Shown: positions 39,570 through 46,990 of the stretch, piece by piece
How positions within the stretch are numbered: position 1 is the first letter of the stretch
How the letters are laid out: each line of letters opens with the position of its first letter
Assembly (NCBI GenBank): GCA_023265045.1
Contig: JAHFUQ010000014.1
Location: forward strand, 1 to 50,960
Length of the DNA: 50,960 bases
Direction of reading: 5' to 3'
Source: Acidimicrobiia bacterium
GTDB taxonomy: Bacteria; Actinomycetota; Acidimicrobiia; Acidimicrobiales; AC-14
The notes under the pieces: generated by a model
Told to the model about the DNA's origin: nothing
Databases searched by the model: none
Seen by the model: the letters and a program-made list of their open reading frames with translations, nothing else
Translations under genes and position numbers: made by a program

Positions 39570-40615
39570 AACCCGATCACCTCCTGACGCAGGTGGTCCG
39601 CCTGCTCACGGCCTCGGCGCGGATCTCGACGCAGGTCGAGGTAGAGGCGGAAGCGGTCGGCGACCCAGAGGTCGCCATGCCGCTCTCGAAACGTCAGCGG
39701 AACGTTGTCCTTCCCTTGAAGGAATACGACGTTTGGCCCTTCGATCACGGGATCGGCTTGCGCGGCGTCGCATAACTCCTCGCGGGCGACAGCGGCCGTC
39801 ACCCACACGTCAGCGACCGGGACGCTCGTGACGAACGGCGCGACCAGGCTCGCTCCGGCGGCGCCGGTCAGGGCGTGGTCGACGCCGGCTCGCTCGAGGT
39901 TCCGGCCGAGTATCTCGGCGAGCTGCCTCGACGTTTGAGCGAGGAGGTAAGCGGTCGTCCGTGCCGGCTGGTCGACGTTCTCCTCAGCCCACAGATCGAG
40001 GAGTGCCGTCGCGTTGGTGACCCGCCGAGTGCGCTTGGGCCCGCTCCCGGCGGCCGTCACGACACCTTCGCCTTCCAGGCGAGCGAGCACCCGGTGGGCC
40101 AGGCCCTTAGCGACCCCGGCCTCCTTTGCCAGCTCGCCTACGCGCCAGGGGCGGTCTGGATCGAGGAGCAGGGCCTGGGCCGCGGCTCCGGCCTTGCCCC
40201 GGAGCCGGGTCGGCGATGCCGCTTGGGGCGGCCGCGGCCCGGGCTTCGCTTCAAGATGAACCAGGAGCCCGGGCAGTTCGATGTGGGCATTGCCGATGCC
40301 ATCGACGACACCTATGCCGCGGTCAATGAGGATTTGGCGCGCCTCCTCAGTCGTGTGGTCGGCGATCAAGATCAGCGGACGCGCGCCGAGCGCCTCGGCA
40401 TCGTGGACGAGTTGCCAGGCCGTGGCGGCGTTGGCTTGGCCCTTCACCTTGGCCACGACGCGAGCCGTCTTGTCGCCGTACCGGAGGAGGAAATCGGCTC
40501 GGCCGTCGGGGTCCATCGGCTCCGCGGTGACCTCAAGCCCGGGGACCTGGCGGAGCACCCGGAGGGCCTCCGCCCCCAGGCGAGCACCAGTGTTCACAGA
40601 AGTGCGGTTGTTCAC
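39566..40615 (-). CDS. AbiEi-like type IV antitoxin / winged-helix regulator
   Basis: This 349-aa protein has a Rossmann- or restriction-nuclease-like N-terminal part (DFLLRYGDKTARVVAKVKG...LILIADHTTEEARQILIDRGIGVVD, residues 40-105). A winged helix follows (RPWRVGELAKEAGVAKGLAHRVLARLEGEGVV, near 150-185), and then the C-terminal domain typical of AbiEi proteins. AbiEi antitoxins neutralise AbiEii without binding it and repress their own promoter through inverted repeats. The GTG at 40615 lies inside a four-half-site operator. Transcription would start only about 4-5 nt before the GTG. Confidence 0.8.
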   Translation of the reverse strand: MNNRTSVNTGARLGAEALRVLRQVPGLEVTAEPMDPDGRADFLLRYGDKTARVVAKVKGQANAATAWQLVHDAEALGARPLILIADHTTEEARQILIDRGIGVVDGIGNAHIELPGLLVHLEAKPGPRPPQAASPTRLRGKAGAAAQALLLDPDRPWRVGELAKEAGVAKGLAHRVLARLEGEGVVTAAGSGPKRTRRVTNATALLDLWAEENVDQPARTTAYLLAQTSRQLAEILGRNLERAGVDHALTGAAGASLVAPFVTSVPVADVWVTAAVAREELCDAAQADPVIEGPNVVFLQGKDNVPLTFRERHGDLWVADRFRLYLDLRRDPRRGREQADHLRQEVIGF

Positions 40616-40645
40616 AACGACTGTGAATATAGCTCGTACTGTGAA
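40593..40645. promoter_or_regulatory. Symmetric four-half-site operator over the AbiEi promoter
   Basis: TTCACA occurs at 40593-40598 and 40611-40616, and its complement TGTGAA at 40622-40627 and 40640-40645. Each pair has an 18-bp period, and the whole is exactly symmetric about 40619. The -10 hexamer of the minus-strand gene (TATATT, 40631-40626) and the start codon both fall inside. The layout strongly suggests cooperative autorepression by two dimers. Confidence 0.8.
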
Positions 40646-40672
40646 CAGAATGCCAGGCAGACTCGCAGGGAC

Positions 40673-41254
40673 CTACAGATCGATGCGCAGGAGAGGGCGG
40701 CTCGTCACCGTGGCATGGAATTGCCCAGTCCCGGAATTGAGCCAGCCCGCTCTCCGCACGGTCACCTGAATCCGTCGGCCCAACCGCTCCTCCGCTCGAG
40801 CCAGCTCCGCATAAAGCACGTGACGGTTCGGCTCACCGAGAACGAGGACGTCGATGTCGCCCACCGGGCGGATGCCTGGCTCGCCGGCGTGGCGCGCCGC
40901 CCACGATCCGTAGATGAAGGCATCGTCGATGCCGGAGACGCCTCGCACGGCGTCGGCAATCACGGCGGGCACGCCAAACGCCCGCGTGAGCACATCCGCC
41001 AGGCCGGAGTAGTACGCGCTTTCCGTGTTCGCTCGCACCAGCCTCGTATTGCCGACCTTGCGGCTGGTCACAAGACCCGCCGCCTCGGCTCGCTCGACCT
41101 CGCGATACACGGATGGGTGGGGCGTGCCGGTCCGGGCCGCGATGTCGGTCAGGCTGAGCTCGTGCTCGGGGTCGCCCAGCAGCAGCGCAAGGATCTCCGC
41201 CTGCTGCTGCGATCGGAAGATCGGGAGTAGCGACGGTGCCGAACCTCTTGTCAT
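40673..41254 (-). CDS. Winged-helix plus nucleotidyltransferase (MNT-like) protein
   Basis: This 193-aa protein has an N-terminal ArsR/MarR-like winged helix (QQAEILALLLGDPEHELSLTDIAARTGTPHPSVYREVERAEAAGLV, residues 16-62). It is fused to a minimal nucleotidyltransferase domain with FIYGSWAARHAGEPG then GDIDVLVLG (near 110-135), the GS...D-x-D signature with both acidic residues. It is a regulator or antitoxin-like protein with a possible AMP- or nucleotide-transferring activity. It is 57 bp upstream of the AbiE pair on the same strand. The ATG at 41254 is directly preceded by a palindrome. Confidence 0.82.
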   Translation of the reverse strand: MTRGSAPSLLPIFRSQQQAEILALLLGDPEHELSLTDIAARTGTPHPSVYREVERAEAAGLVTSRKVGNTRLVRANTESAYYSGLADVLTRAFGVPAVIADAVRGVSGIDDAFIYGSWAARHAGEPGIRPVGDIDVLVLGEPNRHVLYAELARAEERLGRRIQVTVRRAGWLNSGTGQFHATVTSRPLLRIDL

Positions 41255-41258
41255 AAAA

Positions 41259-41274
41259 TGAAGACTACTCTTCA
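41259..41274. promoter_or_regulatory. Operator-like palindrome before the winged-helix/nucleotidyltransferase gene
   Basis: TGAAGA-CTAC-TCTTCA is a perfect 6-bp-arm palindrome whose edge is 4 bp from the ATG at 41254. The gene product has a winged helix, so autoregulation through this site is likely. Confidence 0.55.
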
Positions 41275-41334
41275 AAGAACGACAATACCGGAACCGCGAC
41301 CGGCCAGTTGGTCGAGACACACAAGGAGTGCGGG

Positions 41335-41865
41335 TCAGTCGCCTTTCTCCGGCCAGGTGATTGCCGCCGTCAACTCGGTGCCGCTGATAGCTAGCAATTT
41401 GCTCGTGGTGCTTTCCTCGTAGCTCGCCGCGGAGGTGCGTCTCCAGATGGTGAGCGTCCGAGCGGCCGGATCAGCCACGAGGATTTCCTCGACCCCGTGC
41501 TTGGCGTAGAAGACGAACTTCTCGTACGTCTCGTCGTCGGGCGAGATGATCTCGACGACCATGGCGGCCGTGGGCACCCACGTGCCTTTCGGCTCGCCGC
41601 GGTGATAGCCGCGATCCGGCACCCGGTAGTCGTCCGGTCGTCCGAGGTTGAACGGTCCCGTGCCCGTGAGCCCCGCGGCCTGTGCGTACGGGTGCAGAAC
41701 CACTGCCAGCACGTTGTCGAGGAACGCGTGTCCTGCGCTGGGTGCGGGTGCCACGTGGTAGGAGCCCTCCCACATCTCGTCGAAGAGGTCGATCCCAAGC
41801 GAATGGCGACGAGCGATCAGCGCCTCTAGTTCCGCCGGCCGGGGGCCAAGAACAACGGTCTTCAC
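41335..41865 (-). CDS. Uma2-family protein, third copy (element-borne)
   Basis: This 176-aa Uma2/DUF820 protein is only distantly similar to the two at 12900-13954. The core is present: YRVPDRGYH, then AAMVVEIISPDDETYEKFVFYAKHGVEEILVADPAARTLTIWRR, with the E-x-x...K nuclease-like pattern near residues 100-145. The GTG start at 41865 has a TACGAT -10 element ending 7 nt upstream (41878-41873) and no ribosome binding site, so it is probably leaderless. It lies upstream of the AbiE module on the same strand but 80 bp from it. Confidence 0.85.
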   Translation of the reverse strand: MKTVVLGPRPAELEALIARRHSLGIDLFDEMWEGSYHVAPAPSAGHAFLDNVLAVVLHPYAQAAGLTGTGPFNLGRPDDYRVPDRGYHRGEPKGTWVPTAAMVVEIISPDDETYEKFVFYAKHGVEEILVADPAARTLTIWRRTSAASYEESTTSKLLAISGTELTAAITWPEKGD

Positions 41866-41872
41866 GATGCCG

Positions 41873-41878
41873 ATCGTA
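41873..41878 (-). promoter_or_regulatory. -10 element (TACGAT), leaderless-type promoter
   Basis: TACGAT on the minus strand ends 7 nt before the GTG at 41865. It fits the TANNNT pattern seen at several other starts in the window. Confidence 0.45.
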
Positions 41879-41924
41879 CGCCCGGTCCCATCATCGTCGG
41901 CACGGCCGTGCCATCGCCCCGTGA

Positions 41925-42071
41925 CGGCGTCAAGGGTCGCTCCGGGGCTTCGCTGCGCTGCGCTCCTCGCTGGGCTGACGCCCTCCCTTGACGCCGCCCC
42001 GTGGCGACGGCCTTGGGCATCCAGCGATCGGATGCCTCCCTGTGGCCCCGATGGGGCCCGGCATCCGATCG
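41925..42071. repeat. Two adjacent long inverted repeats
   Basis: The first has perfect 12-bp arms, CGGCGTCAAGGG (41925-41936) and CCCTTGACGCCG (41985-41996). The second has perfect 12-bp arms, CGATCGGATGCC (42025-42036) and GGCATCCGATCG (42060-42071), with a nested GGCCCC-GAT-GGGGCC hairpin inside its loop. They fill the 222-bp gap between the Uma2 gene and the small gene at 42088. No gene lies in this stretch. Confidence 0.85.
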
Positions 42072-42087
42072 TGGGAGGGACGTGGCC

Positions 42088-42282
42088 ATGTTCGAGCCGG
42101 TGCTGTTCGAGGCGGAGATCACCCTGACCAAGCACGACGCGCTCGATGTGGTCGCCCGCTGTGAGGAGGCCGTCGAGCGAGCCGAGTTTGCCGGCGAACC
42201 GGAGTTGGCGTTCGTCATTGAGGGCCTGCGCCGGTTCCTGCTGGGGAGGCTGATGGGCGACGCCGCTCCACTCGACGGCTGA
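42088..42282 (+). CDS. Small protein of unknown function
   Basis: This 64-aa protein starts at ATG 42088 with a GGGAGGGA ribosome binding site. It is mostly helical and acidic (HDALDVVARCEEAVERAEFAGEPELAFVIEGLRRFLLGRLMG), like small regulators or antitoxins carried by mobile elements. A longer GTG-initiated frame from 42001 would read through the hairpin and is unlikely. It converges on the excisionase-like gene with a 12-bp gap. Confidence 0.55.
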   Translation: MFEPVLFEAEITLTKHDALDVVARCEEAVERAEFAGEPELAFVIEGLRRFLLGRLMGDAAPLDG

Positions 42283-42294
42283 GGGACCGACCGG

Positions 42295-42480
42295 TTACTC
42301 GGCGGCGGGATGGTCGCGGCGGTAGGCGTCGACGTCGGCCTGCCGGAGCTTGATGTTCCGTCCGTCCTTGTAGGCGGGCAGCTCGCTTCGATCAATCAGG
42401 TCGTACAGCTTCCGGATCGGGACGCCGATCTGCCGCGCCGCATCCCGTACCTCCAGCGTGGGCCCGCTCTCGGTGTCCAT
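42295..42480 (-). CDS. Excisionase-like helix-turn-helix protein
   Basis: This 61-aa MerR-like winged-helix protein of the HTH_17/excisionase group reads TLEVRDAARQIGVPIRKLYDLIDRSELPAYKDGRNIKLRQADVDAYR. It recognises DNA and in integrative elements commonly directs excision or controls the integrase. The ATG at 42480 is divergent from the XRE-like gene at 42584 with a 103-bp shared promoter gap. Confidence 0.82.
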   Translation of the reverse strand: MDTESGPTLEVRDAARQIGVPIRKLYDLIDRSELPAYKDGRNIKLRQADVDAYRRDHPAAE

Positions 42481-42583
42481 GCATTTGATGGTACTTCAAT
42501 CCGCCGCAACAAGACCTGGACGGATGACATCGGAGTAGTTACAGTTTTGGAACTTCCCTGTTGTCGGTGATGGCGGTGGTGTC

Positions 42584-43639
42584 ATGAAGTCTCCGGTGTA
42601 TCGGTTTTCCGAAGTCCTGCGGTCCCTCCGGAACGAGGCCGACATGACCGTCCTCGAAGCGTCCGGGCGCATGGGGTACGGCAACTACGAGCGATGGGAG
42701 TCCGGCAAGACGAAAGTCGGGGCCCATCACCTGGTCACGCTCGCCGCGGCGTTTGGAGTGACCGCCGAGGTTTGGCTCTTGGTCTATGCCTGGCTGGTCG
42801 ACCGCCTCGTTCCCCTCCCTGGCAAGGCGGCCGTCCAGGTCGACGATCAACTGCGGAAGCTGGCGACCCGCCTGCCCGAACGTGCTGTCGAGCTCCCGTA
42901 TCACGCCGGCATTCTGAACCGGCCGAGGACGCACACCGAGCTTGCCGTCGCGTGCTTCGTCGCGCGCTACGGCCAGGGCCCAGCCGATCAAGACGCCCCA
43001 ATCATTCTCCAGCCGGCGGCGCGCTCGAAGCCCGCTCACCGCACCCCCGGCCAAAGCGTTCTCCAGTCCCTCTACGGCGACGTGTTCGACGACTGGAACA
43101 AGACGACGGTGCTGTCGGGCGTCCTCGCCGCCCTGGGTCAACAGGGTCCGCATGCGCAGCTCGCCGCCGCCACCGAGGCCGCGCAAGTGCTGTTCTCGCC
43201 GGGCGGCGTGGAACAGATTGAGGCCCTCATGGCGCTCTCGACCTCCACCGGCCAGGAGCAAGGCTACGACCGGCTCCCCGCCATGGCGTCCGCAGTGCTT
43301 CCCATGTTCAAGCTGTTCCTGCCTCAGCTGCAGGCGGACATGAAGCGCCTGCAGGACGCCGTCGCCCGGGAGCCGATGACGCAAGCGGAGTTCTTCACCA
43401 CCTTTCTCGGACTGGTGCAGCGGGGGCCGGAGGCGTTCCTGGCCGAGGACTGCCCGATCGACATCACGAACATTCCCGATCTCGACCCGTCGCCAGTCGC
43501 CGCCGGCGTGGAGATGTTCGATCGCGCCGATCGCGAGTTCAGGGAGATGGTCGGTGAAGAGCTCAGGGCCGCCGCCGAGACCGCGAGTCCCGCAGATGGC
43601 GTGGCGGCGGTATCGAGGGCGCGCCGGACCACCAGGTAA
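42584..43639 (+). CDS. XRE-like helix-turn-helix protein with large C-terminal domain
   Basis: This 351-aa protein has a lambda-repressor-like N-terminus (FSEVLRSLRNEADMTVLEASGRMGYGNYERWESGKTKVGAHHLVTLAAAFGV, residues 8-58). A long helical C-terminal region of unknown family follows. It is a likely element regulator, perhaps of the conjugation genes that follow. It is divergent from the excisionase-like gene. The ATG at 42584 has a weak GGCGGTGGTG site. Confidence 0.72.
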   Translation: MKSPVYRFSEVLRSLRNEADMTVLEASGRMGYGNYERWESGKTKVGAHHLVTLAAAFGVTAEVWLLVYAWLVDRLVPLPGKAAVQVDDQLRKLATRLPERAVELPYHAGILNRPRTHTELAVACFVARYGQGPADQDAPIILQPAARSKPAHRTPGQSVLQSLYGDVFDDWNKTTVLSGVLAALGQQGPHAQLAAATEAAQVLFSPGGVEQIEALMALSTSTGQEQGYDRLPAMASAVLPMFKLFLPQLQADMKRLQDAVAREPMTQAEFFTTFLGLVQRGPEAFLAEDCPIDITNIPDLDPSPVAAGVEMFDRADREFREMVGEELRAAAETASPADGVAAVSRARRTTR

Positions 43640-43653
43640 CCCGGGCCGTCCGG

Positions 43654-43659
43654 TACCGT
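43654..43659 (+). promoter_or_regulatory. -10 element (TACCGT), leaderless-type promoter
   Basis: TACCGT ends 8 nt before the GTG at 43668, and no ribosome binding site intervenes. It may be a separate start of transcription after the XRE-like gene. Confidence 0.4.
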
Positions 43660-43667
43660 CCCCAGCG

Positions 43668-44204
43668 GTGGCGCGGACCTGGTTGATCATCGACGTCGAA
43701 CTCGTCAGCGGCGGCGGGCGTGGTGACTTCTGGCCGCGTCCGGGCCGGACGTTCGTGGCCAGCCGCACGCACACCTTCGAGCAGCTGTCGGAAGCGATCA
43801 ACGATGCGTTCGGCCGCTGGGATCTCGCCCACCTTCACGAGTTCACCCTCGCCGACGGCACCGCCGTTGGCCTGCCGGATCCCGAGTACGACGACGACCG
43901 CCCGATAGTCGACGCCCGCCGCACCAAGCTCGGCCGGCTCAGCCTGGGGGAGCGGTTCGCCTACGTCTTCGACTTCGGTGACGACTGGGCCCACCTCTGC
44001 ACCGTCGGGTCCGAGCGTGCCGATCCCGTCGAGTGCTACGGCATCGTCCCGCCTCGGCCGGCGGCGATCTTCGGCTGGGGCAGTCTTCCGGACCAGTACG
44101 GCCGGCGCTGGCGCGACGACGACGGCGAAGGCCGGCTGCCGCCGAACCCGATGCGCGGTGACCTTCCACCGATTCTCCCGAGCTGGCAGCCGCGCTCATC
44201 CTGA
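43668..44204 (+). CDS. Plasmid pRiA4b ORF-3 family protein
   Basis: This 178-aa protein of the pRiA4b ORF-3 family is common on plasmids and in IS1096-type elements. The family markers are visible: TFEQLSEAINDAFGRWDLAHLHEFTLAD near 40-70, RLSLGERFAYVFDFGDDWAHLCTV near 90-115, and YGIVPPRPAAIFGWGSLPDQYGRRW. The function is unknown. The GTG at 43668 is supported by the -10 element before it. Confidence 0.85.
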   Translation: MARTWLIIDVELVSGGGRGDFWPRPGRTFVASRTHTFEQLSEAINDAFGRWDLAHLHEFTLADGTAVGLPDPEYDDDRPIVDARRTKLGRLSLGERFAYVFDFGDDWAHLCTVGSERADPVECYGIVPPRPAAIFGWGSLPDQYGRRWRDDDGEGRLPPNPMRGDLPPILPSWQPRSS

Positions 44205-44222
44205 ACGTCCCGAACCCGTCAA

Positions 44223-44249
44223 CCCCCTTTTCGACCTCTTGAAAGGGGG
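44223..44249. terminator. Hairpin terminator after the pRiA4b-like gene
   Basis: CCCCCTTT (44223-44230) and AAAGGGGG (44242-44249) form a perfect 8-bp stem with an 11-nt loop, starting 19 bp after the stop codon. It separates the gene from the helix-turn-helix gene at 44287. Confidence 0.6.
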
Positions 44250-44286
44250 ATGACCCCGCCGGCCCCGGAGCGCATCGTTCGCGTCC

Positions 44287-44511
44287 ATGAACGACGCAAC
44301 GAACGCCAACCCCAGTGGTGACCGACCGAACCCGTGGCTCGACGCGGAAGAGGTCGCGCCCCTCCTCTGCACGACTGCCCACACCCTCCGACGGCTGGCA
44401 CGACAGGGCCGCTGCCCCGTCGTCGTCCGCCGCATAGGAGGGCGCTGGCGCTTCTCCCGCCGGTCCGTCGACGACTTCGTCCACGGCACCGACACCCAAG
44501 AGGCGAGCTAG
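44287..44511 (+). CDS. Helix-turn-helix (HTH_17) protein
   Basis: This 74-aa MerR/excisionase-like DNA-binding protein (LDAEEVAPLLCTTAHTLRRLARQGRCPVVVRRIGGRWRFSRRSVDDFV) carries a typical wing for minor-groove contact. It ends 70 bp before the relaxase start and is probably its regulator or an accessory protein of transfer. The ATG at 44287 lacks a strong ribosome binding site. Confidence 0.82.
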   Translation: MNDATNANPSGDRPNPWLDAEEVAPLLCTTAHTLRRLARQGRCPVVVRRIGGRWRFSRRSVDDFVHGTDTQEAS

Positions 44512-44544
44512 CCGTGCCGCGCCCTTACTGCCTTCCACACAGTT

Positions 44545-44559
44545 GCACACGATGTGTGC
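44545..44559. promoter_or_regulatory. Palindrome at the relaxase gene start
   Basis: GCACAC-GAT-GTGTGC is a perfect palindrome directly ahead of the relaxase frame. It could be an operator for the upstream helix-turn-helix protein or part of an origin of transfer, as MobF relaxases often nick near their own gene. Confidence 0.45.
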
Positions 44560-44581
44560 GACCGACGTCGCGGCGGCCGGC

Positions 44582-46990
44582 ATGTTGAGCATCGGCAAGC
44601 TCAGCCTTGGCCAGGAGGCCTACTACCTGGAGGAGGTCCTCGACGGCGCGGAGGACTACTACCTCCACGTCGGCGAAGCGCCCGGGCGGTGGGTCGGCAG
44701 CGGCGCCGACCGCCTCGGCCTCGACGGCCAGGTCGAAGCCGACGACCTGCGCGCCGTTCTGGCGGGACGCCGTCCCGGGACCGACGAGCCGTTGCGGGTG
44801 ACGCGCGCCGCGCTTCCCGGCCTGGATCTCACGCTGTCCACGCCCAAATCGGTCTCGCTGATCTGGGGCCTCGGCGACGCCGAGATGTCGGCGGCCGTGG
44901 TCGCCTGTCACGAGCGGGCGGTCGACTCGGCGCTCGAGTACCTCGAACGGCACGCCTGCCACGTACGGCGTGGTGGCGGCGGGCTGGACGTCTATGACGC
45001 GGAAGGCTTTGTCGGGGCCGCCTTCCGTCACCGGACGAGCCGGGCCGGCGACCCCGCGCTGCACACGCATGTCCTGCTCGCCAACGTGGCCGAGGGCCCT
45101 GACGCACGCTGGACGGCGCTCGACACCCGCGACCTCTACGGGCACGCCCGCACCGCCGGCTTCGTCTACCAGGCGGTCCTGCGCCACGAGCTGGCGCGGG
45201 GGCCCGGCCTCCTCTTCGAAGAGGTGGCGCAGGGACACGCCGACGTCGCCGGCGTTCCGGCCAATCTCCGTCGAGCGTTCTCGCAGCGACGCCAGGAGAT
45301 CCTCGCCGCCATGGAGTCCCACGGTGTGTCGTCGCCGGCCAGCGCCAGGACGGCAACGCTCGACACGCGCCGCCCGAAGTCCGAGCATCTCTCGGAGCCG
45401 GACCTGCGCCAGCGTTGGCGCACGCAAGCAGCAGGCTTCGACTTCGACGTCGATCGGCTGCCCCTCCTCGTCCGTACGCCCGTCCTGTCCGTCGATGACG
45501 CCAACCTGGCCGATCGCCTGACCGAATCCCATGCCACCTTCGTTCGCCGGGACATTGTGCGGGCGCTGGCCCAAGCCGCTACGCAAGGTGCGGCGCTGGC
45601 GGAGATCGAACGCCGCGCCGACGACTTCTGTTCGGGCCCGGCCGCCGTGGAAGTCGCCACCGGCCGCTGGACGACGCCGGAGATGCTCGCCCTTGAACGG
45701 CGCACGGTCGAGTTGGCTGCCGCGGATGCCGGGCGTGCAGGCGTCGTCCCTCCTTCTTTCGTCGACGTGAGCATCGCGGCGCGGCCATCCCTCGGCGCCG
45801 ACCAGGCGGAGGCCGTACGGAAGATCACGCTTTCGGGTCGTCCCGTCGACGTCCTCGTCGGACCGGCGGGAACGGGCAAGACCTTCTCGCTCGATGCCGC
45901 CCGGGAGGCGTGGGAGAAGGCCGGATACCGGGTGACGGGGGCTTCGCTCGCCGCCCGGGCTGCCTCGGAGCTTGAGCACGGGGCCGGCATCCCTTCCCAG
46001 ACGATCGACCGGCTGCGCCTCCGCCTGGCGCAAGGCACTGAGCGCATCGACGCGCGCTCCGTGCTCGTGCTTGACGAATCAGGGATGATCGGCACGCGCC
46101 GCCTCGCCGAGATGATCGCCGAGGCTCGCCACGGTGGCGCGAAGGTCGTGCTGGTCGGTGACCCGAAGCAGCTGCCGGAGATCGACGCTGGCGGCCTGTT
46201 CGCATCCCTGGCGCAGCGTCTCGGCTATGCCGAGCTGACCGAGAACCGCCGCCAGCGCGATCCCGAGGAGCGGGAGGTCGCCGCCGAGCTGCGTCGGGGC
46301 CAGGTCGAGGCGGCGGTGGCCAGGCTCCAGCGTCACGGCGGGATCGTCACCGCCGACAACGCCGATCGGTTGCGGGACGGTCTGGTCGGCGACTGGTACG
46401 CCGCCCGGTCAGCCGGCGACGACGTTCTGATGATCGCCGCCCGTCGATCGACGGTGTCCGATCTGAACGATCGAGCGCGGGAGGTGTTGTCGGCCCGAGG
46501 CGAGCTGGGCGAGACCGTGCTCGAGGCCGGCGGGCGTTCGTTCGCGGTCGGCGACGAGGTCATGGCGCTGCGGAACGACTACGGCCTCGGCGTCCTCAAC
46601 GGGAGCCGGGGCGTTGTGACGTCGGCGACCGAGGACGTGATGAACGTCAAGCTCGCCAACGGGCGCACGGTCGAGGTGCCGCGCGACTACGTCGAGAACG
46701 GGCACCTCACCCACGGATATGCCGCCACGGTCCACAAGAGCCAGGGCGTGACCTGCGACCGCCTCTTCGTCTTGGGTGACGACACGTTCACGATCGAGAC
46801 GGGCTACACGAGTCTCACCCGTGGGCGGGAGAGCAATCAGCTCTACCTCGTCGCGCCCGAGCAGTCGGAGATCAGCCACGGTCGTGGACCCGAGGCCGAC
46901 CCGCTCCGGTCGTTCACCGCCGCCCTACATCGCAGCGGCGCCAAGACCGCGGCCATCGACCACATCGAACCGCCGGCGGTGGGATTGTGA
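44582..46990 (+). CDS. MobF (TrwC/TraI-type) relaxase-helicase
   Basis: This 802-aa conjugative relaxase nicks the origin of transfer and unwinds the strand. The start MLSIGKLSLGQEAYYLEE is the family start, with nucleophile tyrosine pairs at 14/15 and 26/27. TLSTPKSVSLIWG and the metal-binding histidines in HRTSRAGDPALHTHVLLANV (near 150-165) are intact. The C-terminal RecD-like helicase shows LVGPAGTGKT (Walker A, near 427), VLVLDESGMIG (Walker B, near 498) and KSQGVTCDRLFVL, TSLTRGRESNQLYL. A start at ATG 44552 is possible but the conserved beginning favours 44582. The stop overlaps the coupling-protein start (GTGA). Confidence 0.93.
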   Translation: MLSIGKLSLGQEAYYLEEVLDGAEDYYLHVGEAPGRWVGSGADRLGLDGQVEADDLRAVLAGRRPGTDEPLRVTRAALPGLDLTLSTPKSVSLIWGLGDAEMSAAVVACHERAVDSALEYLERHACHVRRGGGGLDVYDAEGFVGAAFRHRTSRAGDPALHTHVLLANVAEGPDARWTALDTRDLYGHARTAGFVYQAVLRHELARGPGLLFEEVAQGHADVAGVPANLRRAFSQRRQEILAAMESHGVSSPASARTATLDTRRPKSEHLSEPDLRQRWRTQAAGFDFDVDRLPLLVRTPVLSVDDANLADRLTESHATFVRRDIVRALAQAATQGAALAEIERRADDFCSGPAAVEVATGRWTTPEMLALERRTVELAAADAGRAGVVPPSFVDVSIAARPSLGADQAEAVRKITLSGRPVDVLVGPAGTGKTFSLDAAREAWEKAGYRVTGASLAARAASELEHGAGIPSQTIDRLRLRLAQGTERIDARSVLVLDESGMIGTRRLAEMIAEARHGGAKVVLVGDPKQLPEIDAGGLFASLAQRLGYAELTENRRQRDPEEREVAAELRRGQVEAAVARLQRHGGIVTADNADRLRDGLVGDWYAARSAGDDVLMIAARRSTVSDLNDRAREVLSARGELGETVLEAGGRSFAVGDEVMALRNDYGLGVLNGSRGVVTSATEDVMNVKLANGRTVEVPRDYVENGHLTHGYAATVHKSQGVTCDRLFVLGDDTFTIETGYTSLTRGRESNQLYLVAPEQSEISHGRGPEADPLRSFTAALHRSGAKTAAIDHIEPPAVGL

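Noticed and set aside
44223-44249. The CCCCCTTT/AAAGGGGG repeat as an insertion-sequence end
   Set aside because: There is only one copy, no transposase nearby and no target duplication; a terminator explains it better.
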